Shown here in pieces: positions 8,683 to 17,419 of a stretch of DNA of 33,620 nucleotides. The notes under the pieces are model-generated. The model was given only the letters and a program-made list of their open reading frames with translations, was not told the origin of the DNA and searched no databases. The DNA lies in the NCBI GenBank assembly GCA_020436935.1, contig JAGQWX010000055.1, positions 1 through 33,620 on the forward strand, read 5' to 3'. A program made the translations under genes and the position numbers. The stretch comes from Saprospiraceae bacterium (GTDB taxonomy: Bacteria; Bacteroidota; Bacteroidia; Chitinophagales; Saprospiraceae). Within the stretch, counting starts at the first letter, position 1. Each line of letters opens with the position of its first letter.

Positions 8683-8721
8683 TTTTCAATTTTCAAATTT
8701 CAAATTTCAAATTTCAAATTT
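8683..8721. repeat. Short tandem repeat (TTTCAAAT)n
   Basis: About four to five consecutive copies of the 8-mer TTTCAAAT, the first one imperfect, lie just after the stop of the MutS-like gene. Such a tract is prone to slippage. No terminator-type hairpin was found for the MutS-like gene in this stretch. Confidence 0.7.
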
Positions 8722-8735
8722 ATCATAAGTGGATA

Positions 8736-10526
8736 TTAGTCGATTGTGGTTTGGATGACGCCGTTCTTTTCGAGGAGGTACATGGCGTTCCGGCTTTGGC
8801 AAATGCCGTCTTTGATTTTGTAGTCGAAGTAGAGCTGACCATCAACGACTTCAGATGCGAAGTGTTTGTTCGCAATTTGGTCGGGGTATTTTTTTTGCAT
8901 GTTGCAGACCTCGAGATCGTGGGTGGCGAGGATGCCGCAGGCTGATGCAGCCATGAGCTGATCTATGAAGGCCATGGTTCCGGCGGTTTTGTCTTGTGAG
9001 TTGGTTCCGCGCAATATTTCATCGAGGAGGATGAGGCACCGCTGCCCGCGTAAAGTATCAAGAATGTGTTTGAGCCGGAGGATTTCTGCGAAAAAGTAGG
9101 ATTGGCTGTCGTCGAGGGAATCAGAGATGCCCATACTGACCAAAAGGTGGCAAGGGTCTATGCTGGCTGCTCGTGCGCATATTGGTGCACCGAGGCCTGT
9201 CAGTACCATATGGGTGCCGATCGTCCTTAGGAAGGTGCTTTTGCCCGCCATATTGGATCCAGTGAGAATGATGAAGCCATCAGCATCAAGAGAAAAGTCA
9301 TTGGTCACTCTTTTTGATTCGGGAAGGAGCGGATGGCCTCCTGCTTTGATATTGATTCTTTTTTCTTCGTTGAGTTCGGGGAAGACGAAACTTTCATTAC
9401 CAGCGCCAAAATTGCCAAGGGATATGAGAGATTCCATTTCTCCAATTCTTTCAAACCAATGTCTGACCAGAATTCCATTCTTTTGTTTCCAGTTTATGAG
9501 GGCGTGGTATGCGTGCAAATGGAATTGCAAACTGCCACTCACCAGAATGAGCCCCATCGGGTTTGCAGCAGTATTGAGGTTGTTGAAAATGGAGGAAAGT
9601 TTTCCCAGTTTAAGGTCTGCCCCACCCTCTTCCATTAATGAAGATTTGATAGTTACGAGTGCCTCACTGTGGAAGGACTCATTTAAACACAGAGTGATCA
9701 ACCTGGAGAAAGACTTCAGGGTTTTTTCGACTTCATCGGAAAATGCCAATACCTTCTTGATATCTTTTCCCACGGATGCCACGTTGGCCAGGTTGGCCAG
9801 AAAAAGCAAAATGGTAGTACTATAATACATTTGATCTTTGGTAAAAACATAGAGGAAGACGGACAACACAAAGGAAGCGGGCAAAACGTAAGATAATATC
9901 CTTCTCCAGGGGCTCACGCTCTTGTCATCCTCTTCGAGCCAGGCCAAGACTGCCTCTGTTCTTGATTTTCCCACTGATGAAAGTGCTGCTGTGGCTCTAA
10001 ACCTCATCATAAAGTCAGGCCATTCTGATAATTCTTTAACGGCATTTTGTCTGATGATGATCACATTTCGATCAGGAATTTGCTGCATATCTGCAGCAAG
10101 ACGGTTTTTTCCAAAATAAGTGAAACAGCGGTTGAGGTACTGGAACAGAGATGCAGTGCCGAAAAGATCAAGATCATGTGCAAAATCGTGGTCTGATTTT
10201 GCATAATCACTGCCATTTTCTCTATCTGACCTCCTTGTTTTTAAGAAGTCTTTTTCAAACTCGATTTCCGAGACCAGGGAAGTATAAAAATCTAATTTGG
10301 CCTTCACTTTTCCATGATATACCACAAGGAATAAAAACAGGGCTGTCATTACCGGCAGGAGCCAGTAAATATAATTCAGACTATTGTCCCGAATCAACCA
10401 GTATATCGAAAGGGCAATCATCAAACCAAGCGTGCCCCGAATTGCGACCAGAATACCCGCCAATTTTGAGCATTTATTCACTTCACTTTGATAAGCTTGT
10501 CCTGAGCTTTCAAGAAATTTTTTCAT
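8736..10526 (-). CDS. Membrane-anchored MutS-related ATPase
   Basis: A 596-residue protein whose C-terminal third is a MutS ATPase: Walker A GSNMAGKST (423-431, Lys429), then SMGISDSLDDSQSYFFAEI (the MutS signature region), Walker B CLILLDE and the closing helix ILATHDLEVC. It lacks the N-terminal mismatch-recognition domain of MutS1 and also any Smr nuclease as in MutS2. Instead it has hydrophobic helix pairs at about 25-68 and 210-250, so it is probably membrane-bound. MutS-domain proteins of this layout occur in Bacteroidota, and their role is not known to me; standard mismatch repair is unlikely. The start overlaps the stop of the upstream glycoside hydrolase by 4 bp (ATGA), implying translational coupling. 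DNA binding through the central lever-like helices is plausible but unproven. Confidence 0.85.
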   Translation of the reverse strand: MKKFLESSGQAYQSEVNKCSKLAGILVAIRGTLGLMIALSIYWLIRDNSLNYIYWLLPVMTALFLFLVVYHGKVKAKLDFYTSLVSEIEFEKDFLKTRRSDRENGSDYAKSDHDFAHDLDLFGTASLFQYLNRCFTYFGKNRLAADMQQIPDRNVIIIRQNAVKELSEWPDFMMRFRATAALSSVGKSRTEAVLAWLEEDDKSVSPWRRILSYVLPASFVLSVFLYVFTKDQMYYSTTILLFLANLANVASVGKDIKKVLAFSDEVEKTLKSFSRLITLCLNESFHSEALVTIKSSLMEEGGADLKLGKLSSIFNNLNTAANPMGLILVSGSLQFHLHAYHALINWKQKNGILVRHWFERIGEMESLISLGNFGAGNESFVFPELNEEKRINIKAGGHPLLPESKRVTNDFSLDADGFIILTGSNMAGKSTFLRTIGTHMVLTGLGAPICARAASIDPCHLLVSMGISDSLDDSQSYFFAEILRLKHILDTLRGQRCLILLDEILRGTNSQDKTAGTMAFIDQLMAASACGILATHDLEVCNMQKKYPDQIANKHFASEVVDGQLYFDYKIKDGICQSRNAMYLLEKNGVIQTTID

Positions 10527-11668
10527 AAATTCATTCTGTATATTTCACTTCCGGCCATAAGAAAGGCTCCAAGTGCAAAATCTTCAAAATCGGGCATTTT
10601 TTCATAAGAAAGCGGTTGTCCGTCGGAAGGTTCTTTTCCTGTACTTTGAACGAAGCCTAGAAATCCATTGGCGTGTAAAGCGTTTTGTGTAAGACTGTTC
10701 CACGTGCGATTCGCTAGTTTTTTAAATTTTTGACTTTTGAAATAGCCATGGTTGATACCCCAAGTCAAACCGTACAAAAACATCGAAGTTCCACTTGTCT
10801 CCTTGCCACCAAAATGGCCGGAATCGTGTAGACTGACATTCCAAAACAGATCTTTTCTTTGTACTTTGAGCAGTGCTTTCATCATCGTTTTAAAATCTTC
10901 TTCATACTGTTTTCGATGGGCTTCGTCTTCAGGTATGATTTCCAGCACCCGTGCAAGAGCCATTACAATCCACCCATTTCCACGAGCCCAATAACAATCC
11001 TCACCATTGGGTTCAACATATGGCGGATCAAAATCTGCGTCCCGCCACCAAAGGCCATCTTTTGGATTATAAAGTCCGTTGCCCCCTGTTTTGTTTCGGG
11101 TAAACATATACATTTCGTACATTCTGTCCCAATATGCCTGGTCTTGAAATATGACCCCCAATTTAGCAAAAACAGGCATCGCCATTTGAACTGCATCGAT
11201 CCAGGACCAGTCATCAATCTTTTCAGAATGCATCATGCTGTCAATACTGGCCTTGATTTTCTCAATTTTATGAGGAAATGGCTCATACTGATACAAATCA
11301 ATATAAGTTTGACCTGCACACTGATTGTCAGCATTTCTCGTAAAGGTAATTCCATCTCTTAAATTCCAGTTGTGGAATTCTGCCCAATCTTTGGCATACT
11401 TGTAGTACTCCGGTTGTGGATCTATGCTGTACAACTTCATCAGTCCTTCGTAGTAAACTGCCCTTGTCCAGATGTTACTGGCTCTTTCTCTGTTGGTTAT
11501 AATGGTTTTTCCAACATCAGGCCATTTTGCAGAAAAGTAGGTATTGGCCGCTCTAAGTTGATTCAATACTTCAATTTTATCCAACTGGGCTTTTTGACAC
11601 AAGCAAGGAACAGCTAAAAAAATACTAAACCAAATGCCCAACAAATAAATATGGCCAAGTTTCAACAT
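10523..11668 (-). CDS. GH88/GH105-type unsaturated glucuronyl/rhamnogalacturonyl hydrolase
   Basis: A secreted glycosidase of 381 residues from the ATG at 11668; an in-frame ATG at 11701 would add 11. I prefer 11668 because it gives a standard signal peptide (MLKLGHIYLL to CLCQ). The fold is an (alpha/alpha)6 barrel: DDWSWIDAVQMAMPVFAKLG carries the likely catalytic Asp (158), and YWARGNGW (226-233) is the family hallmark. Family members remove the unsaturated uronic acid that polysaccharide lyases leave at the end of oligosaccharides from pectin, rhamnogalacturonan, ulvan or glycosaminoglycans. Which one applies here cannot be told, and no lyase gene is in the window. It heads a two-gene unit with the MutS-like gene, an odd pairing. 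It diverges from the YceI cluster at 11813. Confidence 0.88.
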   Translation of the reverse strand: MLKLGHIYLLGIWFSIFLAVPCLCQKAQLDKIEVLNQLRAANTYFSAKWPDVGKTIITNRERASNIWTRAVYYEGLMKLYSIDPQPEYYKYAKDWAEFHNWNLRDGITFTRNADNQCAGQTYIDLYQYEPFPHKIEKIKASIDSMMHSEKIDDWSWIDAVQMAMPVFAKLGVIFQDQAYWDRMYEMYMFTRNKTGGNGLYNPKDGLWWRDADFDPPYVEPNGEDCYWARGNGWIVMALARVLEIIPEDEAHRKQYEEDFKTMMKALLKVQRKDLFWNVSLHDSGHFGGKETSGTSMFLYGLTWGINHGYFKSQKFKKLANRTWNSLTQNALHANGFLGFVQSTGKEPSDGQPLSYEKMPDFEDFALGAFLMAGSEIYRMNL

Positions 11669-11812
11669 GTTGTGAAATTTTGAGACAAGGTATAAATTCA
11701 TGTTTCAACTATATCTTATTTCGCAGTGATTTGAACAGGATTCAGGTCAAAAGTTTAAGGTTTCAGTGCAAATGATGTAATGGTTCGCTGGCAAAATCGT
11801 TATAATTACCAA

Positions 11813-12346
11813 ATGAAAAAACTTTTCATAATACTCCTCTTAATTGAAACCGTAACACTAAATGCTCAGCTTTTCAATACAGCAAATGGTGAGATAAAAT
11901 TTTTGTCAAAAGCGCCACTCGAAATCATTAAAGCTGAATCTAAAAAGTTACAAGGCGTTCTGGATTTCAGCAAAAAGGTCTTTGCTTTCAAACTGAATAT
12001 GCGTTCATTTGAAGGCTTCAACAGCCCATTACAGAGAGAACACTTCTATGAAAATTATCTTGAAGTCAGTGAATTTCCTGATGCGGTATTCAGTGGTAAA
12101 ATTCTTGAAAATCTAAAAAAGGGTAAAAGCACTTACCGGGCGAAGGGGAATCTTACCATTCATGGAATTACCAAAGAGGTAATAATTGATGTAGATTTAG
12201 ACATTGAAGAAGATAAAATCAGCTTCCAATCTGACTTCAACGTCTCACTGGAAGATTTCAAAATCGAATTGCCAATGATTGTCCATCAAAAAATTGCAAA
12301 AGACATCAATGTCAACGTCAAAGGGCTTTTGAGTGGAAAAATATGA
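11813..12346 (+). CDS. YceI-like secreted protein, first of the redox/sensor cluster
   Basis: A 177-residue protein from the ATG at 11813; an upstream ATG at 11780 would put 11 charged residues before an otherwise clean signal peptide (MKKLFIILLLIETVTLNA-Q), so the later start is chosen. It is a divergent YceI-like barrel: EIKFLSKAPLEIIKAESKKL, REHFYENYLEVSEFPDAVFSGKI, GNLTIHGITKEVIIDVDL and NVSLEDFKIELPM. The same pattern recurs in the protein at 17420, and the two are more alike than either is to the YceI at 6912. Known YceI proteins bind isoprenoid lipids. The stop overlaps the sensor kinase start by 4 bp (ATGA), so the two are translated together. This suggests the protein might act as ligand carrier or input for the kinase, which is inference. 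Confidence 0.88.
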   Translation: MKKLFIILLLIETVTLNAQLFNTANGEIKFLSKAPLEIIKAESKKLQGVLDFSKKVFAFKLNMRSFEGFNSPLQREHFYENYLEVSEFPDAVFSGKILENLKKGKSTYRAKGNLTIHGITKEVIIDVDLDIEEDKISFQSDFNVSLEDFKIELPMIVHQKIAKDINVNVKGLLSGKI

Positions 12347-15135
12347 TAAAATTCTGGGCTTTTGTTCTGGTCTTCTGCAGCTGTGGTCTGAATCTTCGGG
12401 CTCAGTCACCTTATTGGACAACTTTTGATACGCATCTGGATGAAAATATCCTCAAGCTCACCACAGATAGTCTTGGTTTTGTCTGGCAACTTACTGCCAA
12501 CGGGCTTTACAAATTTGATGGCCTAAGAAGCATTAAAAAAACAGCTGCCAATGAGACCATAGGTCAGTTTACGTGCATTGGTCAAAATGCCTCAATGGGT
12601 TTTGTGATCGGAACCTCCAATGGTTTTTTGGTTTTCTACAATCCATACACGGGCGAAATTGTGTTTGAAAAATGGATGGACAGTCCTGTCACCAGCCTGC
12701 ATTGCCCTTCTGCTCAAAATGACTGCTTATCAGTATCTTACGGACATGGTATTAAATTAAAAAAAGAAAGACTCAACAAAAAATTTTCAGTTGAGGATGG
12801 ATTGGTCAGCAATGAAGTCTACCAAGCATGCCTGGTTGGAAATGAAGTTATTGTAGCTTCTGACCAGGGTCTGCAACGCTTGGGTATTACAAAAAACGGA
12901 CTTCAGTCTTTATTTACCTCCGGGACTGAAAATGGAGATTTTGACATCATTCTTACCCAACTCAAAATCAATGATGATGACCTTTGGCTGGCTGATTTCG
13001 ACGCATCTATTCTGCAAATCAATGACAATGGCAAAACTGATCGTTTTCCCTTGTTAAAAAGAGAAAAAATCAATGAATTATATACCCATGATGAGGAACC
13101 TCTGGTTGCGACGAATGGAGGTCTTTATCAACTGAGAGATGGGAAGTTAGAACAATTATTTCCTTCCACAGGAAAAGCTGATGTTGTAACTATGACCATT
13201 GATGAGGAACACAATATATGGTTGGTCACTTCGGAAAATAAGTTAATGCGAGGATCGATGTTGTTCCAAAGATTTCAGAAGTTTTCGCAGGAAATACAGT
13301 GTTTGGCACACCATAATGAGACATTCTATGTTGGTTTTTCTGATAAGCTTTTGAAAGGTAATTTCACAACTGGTTTTTCTGAAATGCTGAAATCAAATGT
13401 AAATTGTTTAAAGGTTTCTGAAGCGGGAAACCTTTGGGTGGGCACCTTTTCGGAAGGATTGATGGTATTTTCTTCAAAGGGTAAATTGCTCGAAAAAAAG
13501 AAAAGCTGGGAAGGCTTTGATCAGCAATCTGTCCTGGATATAGCCCTTGATAAGAACAAGGTTTATGTCTCCAGTCTCAGTGGTGTTGAAGTGTTTGAGA
13601 TTGATGAAACAGAAGATCGGGTGATTTTCAAAAAAATGGAACACCTCAACGACCTCATTGGCGATGGTTTTGTATATCAGACACTGCCATCTGATCAAGG
13701 TTTATTTTCTGGGATGGATCGCCAGGGTTTTCGGATTTATGACGGACAACAGTTGACGAGCATCACCAGGCTACCCTCCGGTCAAAAGTTAGGATCCGTA
13801 CTCTCAATGGCTTTTACGGACAATACGTTATGGTTTTCTTCATCTGAAGTGGGATTGTGCCAATTTAAGGAAGGTAAAATTAAAAAGGTAAATACAAGTG
13901 ATCCGAGCAAAGAAGCCTACACGGCCATCATTCCAATAGATCATGGGCAACTGCTCATGATTAAGCCAAAATCTTTTGAGGTTTTTGATATCAGCAAACT
14001 TCATTTCATGTCTTTTGATGAAGAGTTGGATCTCAGGCCCAGCCCCGCATTTTTAAATGCATATGCTCAGGACAGCAATTATGTCTATATCGCCAACAAC
14101 GACAGGATTTATACTTTTAAAAAAGGTGAAAACCTTAAAACTGATCCGGAAATCATCATAGACCTGGTAGATGTGAACCTGACCCACGCAAAAGGAAGAC
14201 ACATCTTTGAGGAAAATGAAAACAATATTCAATTCAGTTTTTCCGGCAGTTGGATGTCGGATGCGCTCAAGATCAACTATCAGTACAAAATGGATGGTTA
14301 TGATACGCATTGGAGGCAAACAAAGGACAGAAGTGTGTCCTATCCAAAGCTGCCTCCAGGAAATTACACCTTCAGAGTTCGGGCATCGGAAACTACCAGT
14401 TTCTCAAATGAGCCGGAAGTATCATATGCCATCGAAATCAAACAACGGTTTTATAAAACCAGGATATTTCTGATTGTTTGCTCCCTCCTGATTTTGTACC
14501 TCATTTATAAGTTACTCAGTGTAAGAAGAGAAGCTCAGTTGCGAAAAATCGAAATGGAATCCAAGCACGTGACTTCTCAACTTGTGAATTTGAGGAGTCA
14601 AATCAATCCGCATTTTCTATTCAATTCATTCAATACTTTGATGGGCTTGATTGAGGAAGACGACAAAGAACGAAGCCTCAGTTTTGTTGAAAACCTGACG
14701 GACTTTTACAGGTTGGTTTTGGAACACAGTAAGAATCAATTGGTTACATTCAACCATGAAATCAAGCTGGTGAAGTTATACATCAAACTCTTGAATGAAA
14801 GATTTGAAGACTCTATCCATCTGGTGGTACCAGATGACGGAATAAACACCATGATACCTCCACTCACATTACAGCTTCTCATTGAAAATGCTGTAAAGCA
14901 CAATGAAGTAAACAAGGAAAAACACCTCGCCATTGAAATCAGGCAGGAAGGAGACTTTTTATATGTGTCCAACAACAAGAGGAAAAAACTCTACGCTCCA
15001 CTTTCTTCCGGCAGTGGTCTGGAAAATATAAGGAAAAGATACGAATTGCTCAATCCGAGGAGCATCGACATCATAGAAACAGCTGAATCTTTTACCGTTA
15101 AATTACCAATTATTTATGAAAGTAGTCATTCTTGA
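12343..15135 (+). CDS. Two-component sensor histidine kinase with periplasmic propeller and Y_Y_Y domain
   Basis: A 930-residue sensor kinase. A signal peptide (to about residue 20, LRA-Q) precedes a long beta-propeller with blades such as DSLGFVWQLTANGLYKFDG, EHNIWLVTSENKL and GNLWVGTFSEGLMVF. The Y_Y_Y domain lies at about 630-695 (YQYKMDGYDTHWRQT, then YPKLPPGNYTFRVRA). One membrane helix follows at about 708-726. The kinase has the His motif SQINPHFLFNSFNTL (His757), N-box LLIENAVKHNEVNK and a C-terminal GSGLENIRKRYELL segment. Its start overlaps the YceI stop by 4 bp, and its 3' end overlaps the response regulator by 20 bp, so YceI-kinase-regulator is one translational unit. It is a paralogue of the kinase at 386 but keeps a more standard His box. 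Confidence 0.94.
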   Translation: MIKFWAFVLVFCSCGLNLRAQSPYWTTFDTHLDENILKLTTDSLGFVWQLTANGLYKFDGLRSIKKTAANETIGQFTCIGQNASMGFVIGTSNGFLVFYNPYTGEIVFEKWMDSPVTSLHCPSAQNDCLSVSYGHGIKLKKERLNKKFSVEDGLVSNEVYQACLVGNEVIVASDQGLQRLGITKNGLQSLFTSGTENGDFDIILTQLKINDDDLWLADFDASILQINDNGKTDRFPLLKREKINELYTHDEEPLVATNGGLYQLRDGKLEQLFPSTGKADVVTMTIDEEHNIWLVTSENKLMRGSMLFQRFQKFSQEIQCLAHHNETFYVGFSDKLLKGNFTTGFSEMLKSNVNCLKVSEAGNLWVGTFSEGLMVFSSKGKLLEKKKSWEGFDQQSVLDIALDKNKVYVSSLSGVEVFEIDETEDRVIFKKMEHLNDLIGDGFVYQTLPSDQGLFSGMDRQGFRIYDGQQLTSITRLPSGQKLGSVLSMAFTDNTLWFSSSEVGLCQFKEGKIKKVNTSDPSKEAYTAIIPIDHGQLLMIKPKSFEVFDISKLHFMSFDEELDLRPSPAFLNAYAQDSNYVYIANNDRIYTFKKGENLKTDPEIIIDLVDVNLTHAKGRHIFEENENNIQFSFSGSWMSDALKINYQYKMDGYDTHWRQTKDRSVSYPKLPPGNYTFRVRASETTSFSNEPEVSYAIEIKQRFYKTRIFLIVCSLLILYLIYKLLSVRREAQLRKIEMESKHVTSQLVNLRSQINPHFLFNSFNTLMGLIEEDDKERSLSFVENLTDFYRLVLEHSKNQLVTFNHEIKLVKLYIKLLNERFEDSIHLVVPDDGINTMIPPLTLQLLIENAVKHNEVNKEKHLAIEIRQEGDFLYVSNNKRKKLYAPLSSGSGLENIRKRYELLNPRSIDIIETAESFTVKLPIIYESSHS

Positions 15136-15844
15136 AGATGAATCTATTGCAGCAAAAAGGCTGATCAGACTATTGGAGGAAATAGATCCGGACCTCGAAA
15201 TAGCAGGAAATTACCAAAGCATTGCAGACACAGCTTCGCACCTTCTTGAAAAAGGTCAGCCGGATGTATTGTTGCTCGACATTCATGTGCTTGATGGGAA
15301 CAGCATGGAATTGTTCAAAATTTTGCACATTAAATCAAAAGTAGTTTTCACAACAGCCTATGATGAATTTGCAGTCGAAGCCTTTAGAAAAAACGCCATT
15401 GACTATCTTTTAAAACCCATTAAAAAAGATGAGTTGTCGGAAGCAATTGGAAAAGCAAAGGTATTTACCAACCCTGTTCCAATTGACAATACCACACCAT
15501 ACAAAACCAATTTGTTGGCAAAGTTTGGAGCAAAAGTGAAAAATGTAGAGGTGAGCGATATCGCTTACGTGCATTCCAGAGATAAAATCAGTTATATACA
15601 CCTGCACAGCGGGGCCAAAATAGCCACAGACTTCAGACTTCAGGACTTTGAGGAAATGCTTGATCCCACTGCTTTTTTCCGAATTAACAGGCAATACATA
15701 GCCTCTAAAAATGCCATTGACCAAATGGTGACCCACAATGCCTCCAGGTTTAAAGTTTCGCTAAAGCCACCTATTGAAGACGATATTGTGATCAGTACAG
15801 AAAAAACCAGAGAGTTCAAAAAGTGGCTCCAGGATAACCTCTAA
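15116..15844 (+). CDS. LytTR-family response regulator
   Basis: A 242-residue regulator. The receiver (1-120) has Glu7-Asp8 as acidic pair, phospho-acceptor Asp55 (LLLDIHVLDG), Thr80 in VVFTTAYDEFAVEAF and Lys100 in YLLKPIKKDEL. The LytTR DNA-binding domain (about 135-242) shows VSDIAYVHSRDKISYIHLHSG and FFRINRQYIASKNAI. The start lies inside the kinase gene (20-bp overlap), which marks the pair as cognate. About 107 non-coding bases separate it from the heme lipoprotein gene, enough for a regulated promoter; an imperfect -7-like TATGTTTA lies just before 15951. The natural target would be the downstream genes, which is inference. Confidence 0.94.
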   Translation: MKVVILEDESIAAKRLIRLLEEIDPDLEIAGNYQSIADTASHLLEKGQPDVLLLDIHVLDGNSMELFKILHIKSKVVFTTAYDEFAVEAFRKNAIDYLLKPIKKDELSEAIGKAKVFTNPVPIDNTTPYKTNLLAKFGAKVKNVEVSDIAYVHSRDKISYIHLHSGAKIATDFRLQDFEEMLDPTAFFRINRQYIASKNAIDQMVTHNASRFKVSLKPPIEDDIVISTEKTREFKKWLQDNL

Positions 15845-15950
15845 TCAAAACCCGTATCAATTCAGTTGTAAAATTTGTTGATTCAGGGCGATACTATTGA
15901 GATAACATAAGCTTTCCTCTGAATTGAAGTTATGTTTACAATAGATAAAA

Positions 15951-16649
15951 ATGAATATGAAAAGGTTTTTGTTTTTTGCTTTTGCCATTTACGTAACAGC
16001 AATTTTTTCTTGTACGCACGATCCCATTTATTCACCACCTGACACAACGGATCTTACCGGCAATGAACCTTGTGATCCTGATATCATTTATTATGAAAAG
16101 GATATTCAGCCCATTCTAAATTCAAGCTGTGCTTACGTTGGTTGCCATGATGCAAATACAGCAGAACACAATGTAGATCTCAGCTCATATACAAAGGCCC
16201 TCAGAGAAGTAGAACCCGGAAGACTTAAAAATTCAGAACTATATGAAGTGATCACTACTTCAAACCCTGGAAAAAGAATGCCACCTAGTGGTAAACTTCC
16301 CGCAGAATTGATAGGACCAATAGAAAAGTGGATATTACAGGGAGCAAAAAATCTCACTTGTGACCAATCAGCAACAAACTGCAATATTGAAGGCTCGACT
16401 TACTCGGGGGCTGTAAAAGGCATCATGAGCACATATTGCTATGGTTGCCATAGTGGTTCAAATCCTTTGGGAAGAATACGCCTGGACAGCTATGAAACTG
16501 TGAAAGCTTCTGCCAACAACGGCTCACTTTACGGAAGCATTGCGTGGGTAAGCGGGTACCAAAGAATGCCTGATGGTCTGCCAAAACTAGATGATTGTAA
16601 CATTAATAAAGTCAAAAACTGGATAGACAATGGTGCACAGAACAATTAA
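15951..16649 (+). CDS. Two-domain heme c-type lipoprotein
   Basis: A 232-residue lipoprotein: signal peptide to residue 20 with lipobox AIFS-Cys21. Two cytochrome-like domains follow. The first has an unusual CX4CH motif (Cys60, Cys65, His66 in CAYVGCH) with Met110 in KRMPPSGK as possible distal ligand. The second has a standard CXXCH (CYGCH, 163-167) with Met206 in RMPDG. The layout resembles the cytochrome-like domains (PSCyt1 type) frequent in Planctomycetota and Bacteroidota. The second domain is clearly homologous to the next protein. It would be an electron carrier anchored at the periplasmic face of the inner or outer membrane. Its 3' end overlaps the next gene by 20 bp. Redox partner and potential are unknown. 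An ATG at 15957 is an alternative start. Confidence 0.85.
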   Translation: MNMKRFLFFAFAIYVTAIFSCTHDPIYSPPDTTDLTGNEPCDPDIIYYEKDIQPILNSSCAYVGCHDANTAEHNVDLSSYTKALREVEPGRLKNSELYEVITTSNPGKRMPPSGKLPAELIGPIEKWILQGAKNLTCDQSATNCNIEGSTYSGAVKGIMSTYCYGCHSGSNPLGRIRLDSYETVKASANNGSLYGSIAWVSGYQRMPDGLPKLDDCNINKVKNWIDNGAQNN

Positions 16650-16998
16650 AATATGGAGTTTTTTGGCTGTAATATTATTGGCCGGATGTTACTATGATGT
16701 GGAAGAAGAGTTGTACCCCAACAATGGTTGTGCTTCGACAAACCCATCCTATGCCAGTAATGTGCTCCCGATTATTGAAGCCAATTGTTATGCCTGCCAC
16801 AAAACAGGATCAGTATTGAGCTCTGTGAGTCTGGAAGGCTATGAAAAGCTGAAAGCTGCGGCACAAAACGGAAGTTTGCTTGGATCTATTAAACATGCAT
16901 CTGGGTATTCCCCAATGCCACAGTCAGGTGCAAAATTATCTGATTGCAACATCAGCATCATAGAATCCTGGATCAACAACGGAATACCAAATAATTAA
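16630..16998 (+). CDS. Single-domain heme c-type lipoprotein
   Basis: A 122-residue lipoprotein with lipobox LLAG-Cys20, one CXXCH heme motif (CYACH, 53-57) and probable distal Met96 in SPMPQSG. Its mature part aligns along its length with the second domain of the preceding lipoprotein: both share SLEGYEKLKA/RLDSYETVKA-type, NGSL-GSI, SGY--MP and KL-DCNI...W--NG signatures and end in NN. This points to tandem duplication. The start lies 20 bp inside the preceding gene and the stop is 3 bases before the next, so translation is coupled. Small lipid-anchored cytochromes of this kind shuttle electrons over short distances; no catalytic domain is attached. Confidence 0.85.
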   Translation: MVHRTIKIWSFLAVILLAGCYYDVEEELYPNNGCASTNPSYASNVLPIIEANCYACHKTGSVLSSVSLEGYEKLKAAAQNGSLLGSIKHASGYSPMPQSGAKLSDCNISIIESWINNGIPNN

Positions 16999-17001
16999 GT
17001 C

Positions 17002-17403
17002 ATGAAAAAATACCTTTTAATCATCATCGCTCTAATTGTTGTCCTTGGAGGATCTACGGCATATTACATGTACAATAAAAAGAGCGCATCCATAGAAGAC
17101 TTGAAAACCGATGTAAGCGTTGATGCTTCCGCTCTGGTAAGTGCTTATGAATCAGACGAAGACGCTGCAAACACTGAATATCTTGAAAAAGTGATTGAAG
17201 TATCAGGGAAGGTTGATAAGTCTGAAACAAAAGATGGTATACAATCCATTTACCTGCAAACAGAAGGTGGAATGGGAACAGTCTTGTGTCAGATGGAAGA
17301 AGAAATCACAGCGCCTGTTAGCGGAGAAAATATAAAAATTAAAGGAATATGTACAGGCTACCTCATGGATGTGGTACTTGTAAAATGTAAAGTTGTTAAT
17401 TAA
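17002..17403 (+). CDS. OB-fold (tRNA_anti-like) membrane-anchored protein
   Basis: A 133-residue protein with an N-terminal membrane anchor (YLLIIIALIVVLGGSTAYYMY, about 4-24) and a small outer domain. The pattern VDASALVSAYESDEDAANTEYLEKVIEVSGKVDK, then IYLQTEG and VSGENIKIKGICTGYLMDVVLVKC, fits the OB-fold family called tRNA_anti-like in Bacteroidota, in which an Asp/Glu-Ala-Asn turn precedes the 'Y..KVIEVSG.V' strand. Despite the name, a periplasmic OB-fold of this type need not bind nucleic acid. The gene lies 3 bases after the heme lipoprotein and 16 before the second YceI, inside the same operon. Two cysteines near the C-terminal half (in VLCQM and KGICTG) and one in VLVKC could matter in a redox setting. 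Confidence 0.72.
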   Translation: MKKYLLIIIALIVVLGGSTAYYMYNKKSASIEDLKTDVSVDASALVSAYESDEDAANTEYLEKVIEVSGKVDKSETKDGIQSIYLQTEGGMGTVLCQMEEEITAPVSGENIKIKGICTGYLMDVVLVKCKVVN

Positions 17404-17419
17404 AAATAATAGAAGAATA

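Larger units (their letters stand above)
8180..8735. other. Intergenic tract of low-complexity and palindromic repeats
   Basis: No gene is seen. The stretch is a patchwork of short G/T-rich phrases (TAGGTGTTAGGTGTTAGGT, TTAGCTGTTAGCTGTTAGC) alternating with six copies of a palindromic phrase, and ends in an A/T-rich 8-mer tandem repeat. Similar phrases recur at 18870-19260, so this is a dispersed intergenic repeat type of this genome. Confidence 0.7.

Noticed and set aside
9127-9825. 232-codon plus-strand frame opposite the MutS-like gene
   Set aside because: It is a shadow of the ATPase coding sequence; the minus-strand reading has Walker motifs.
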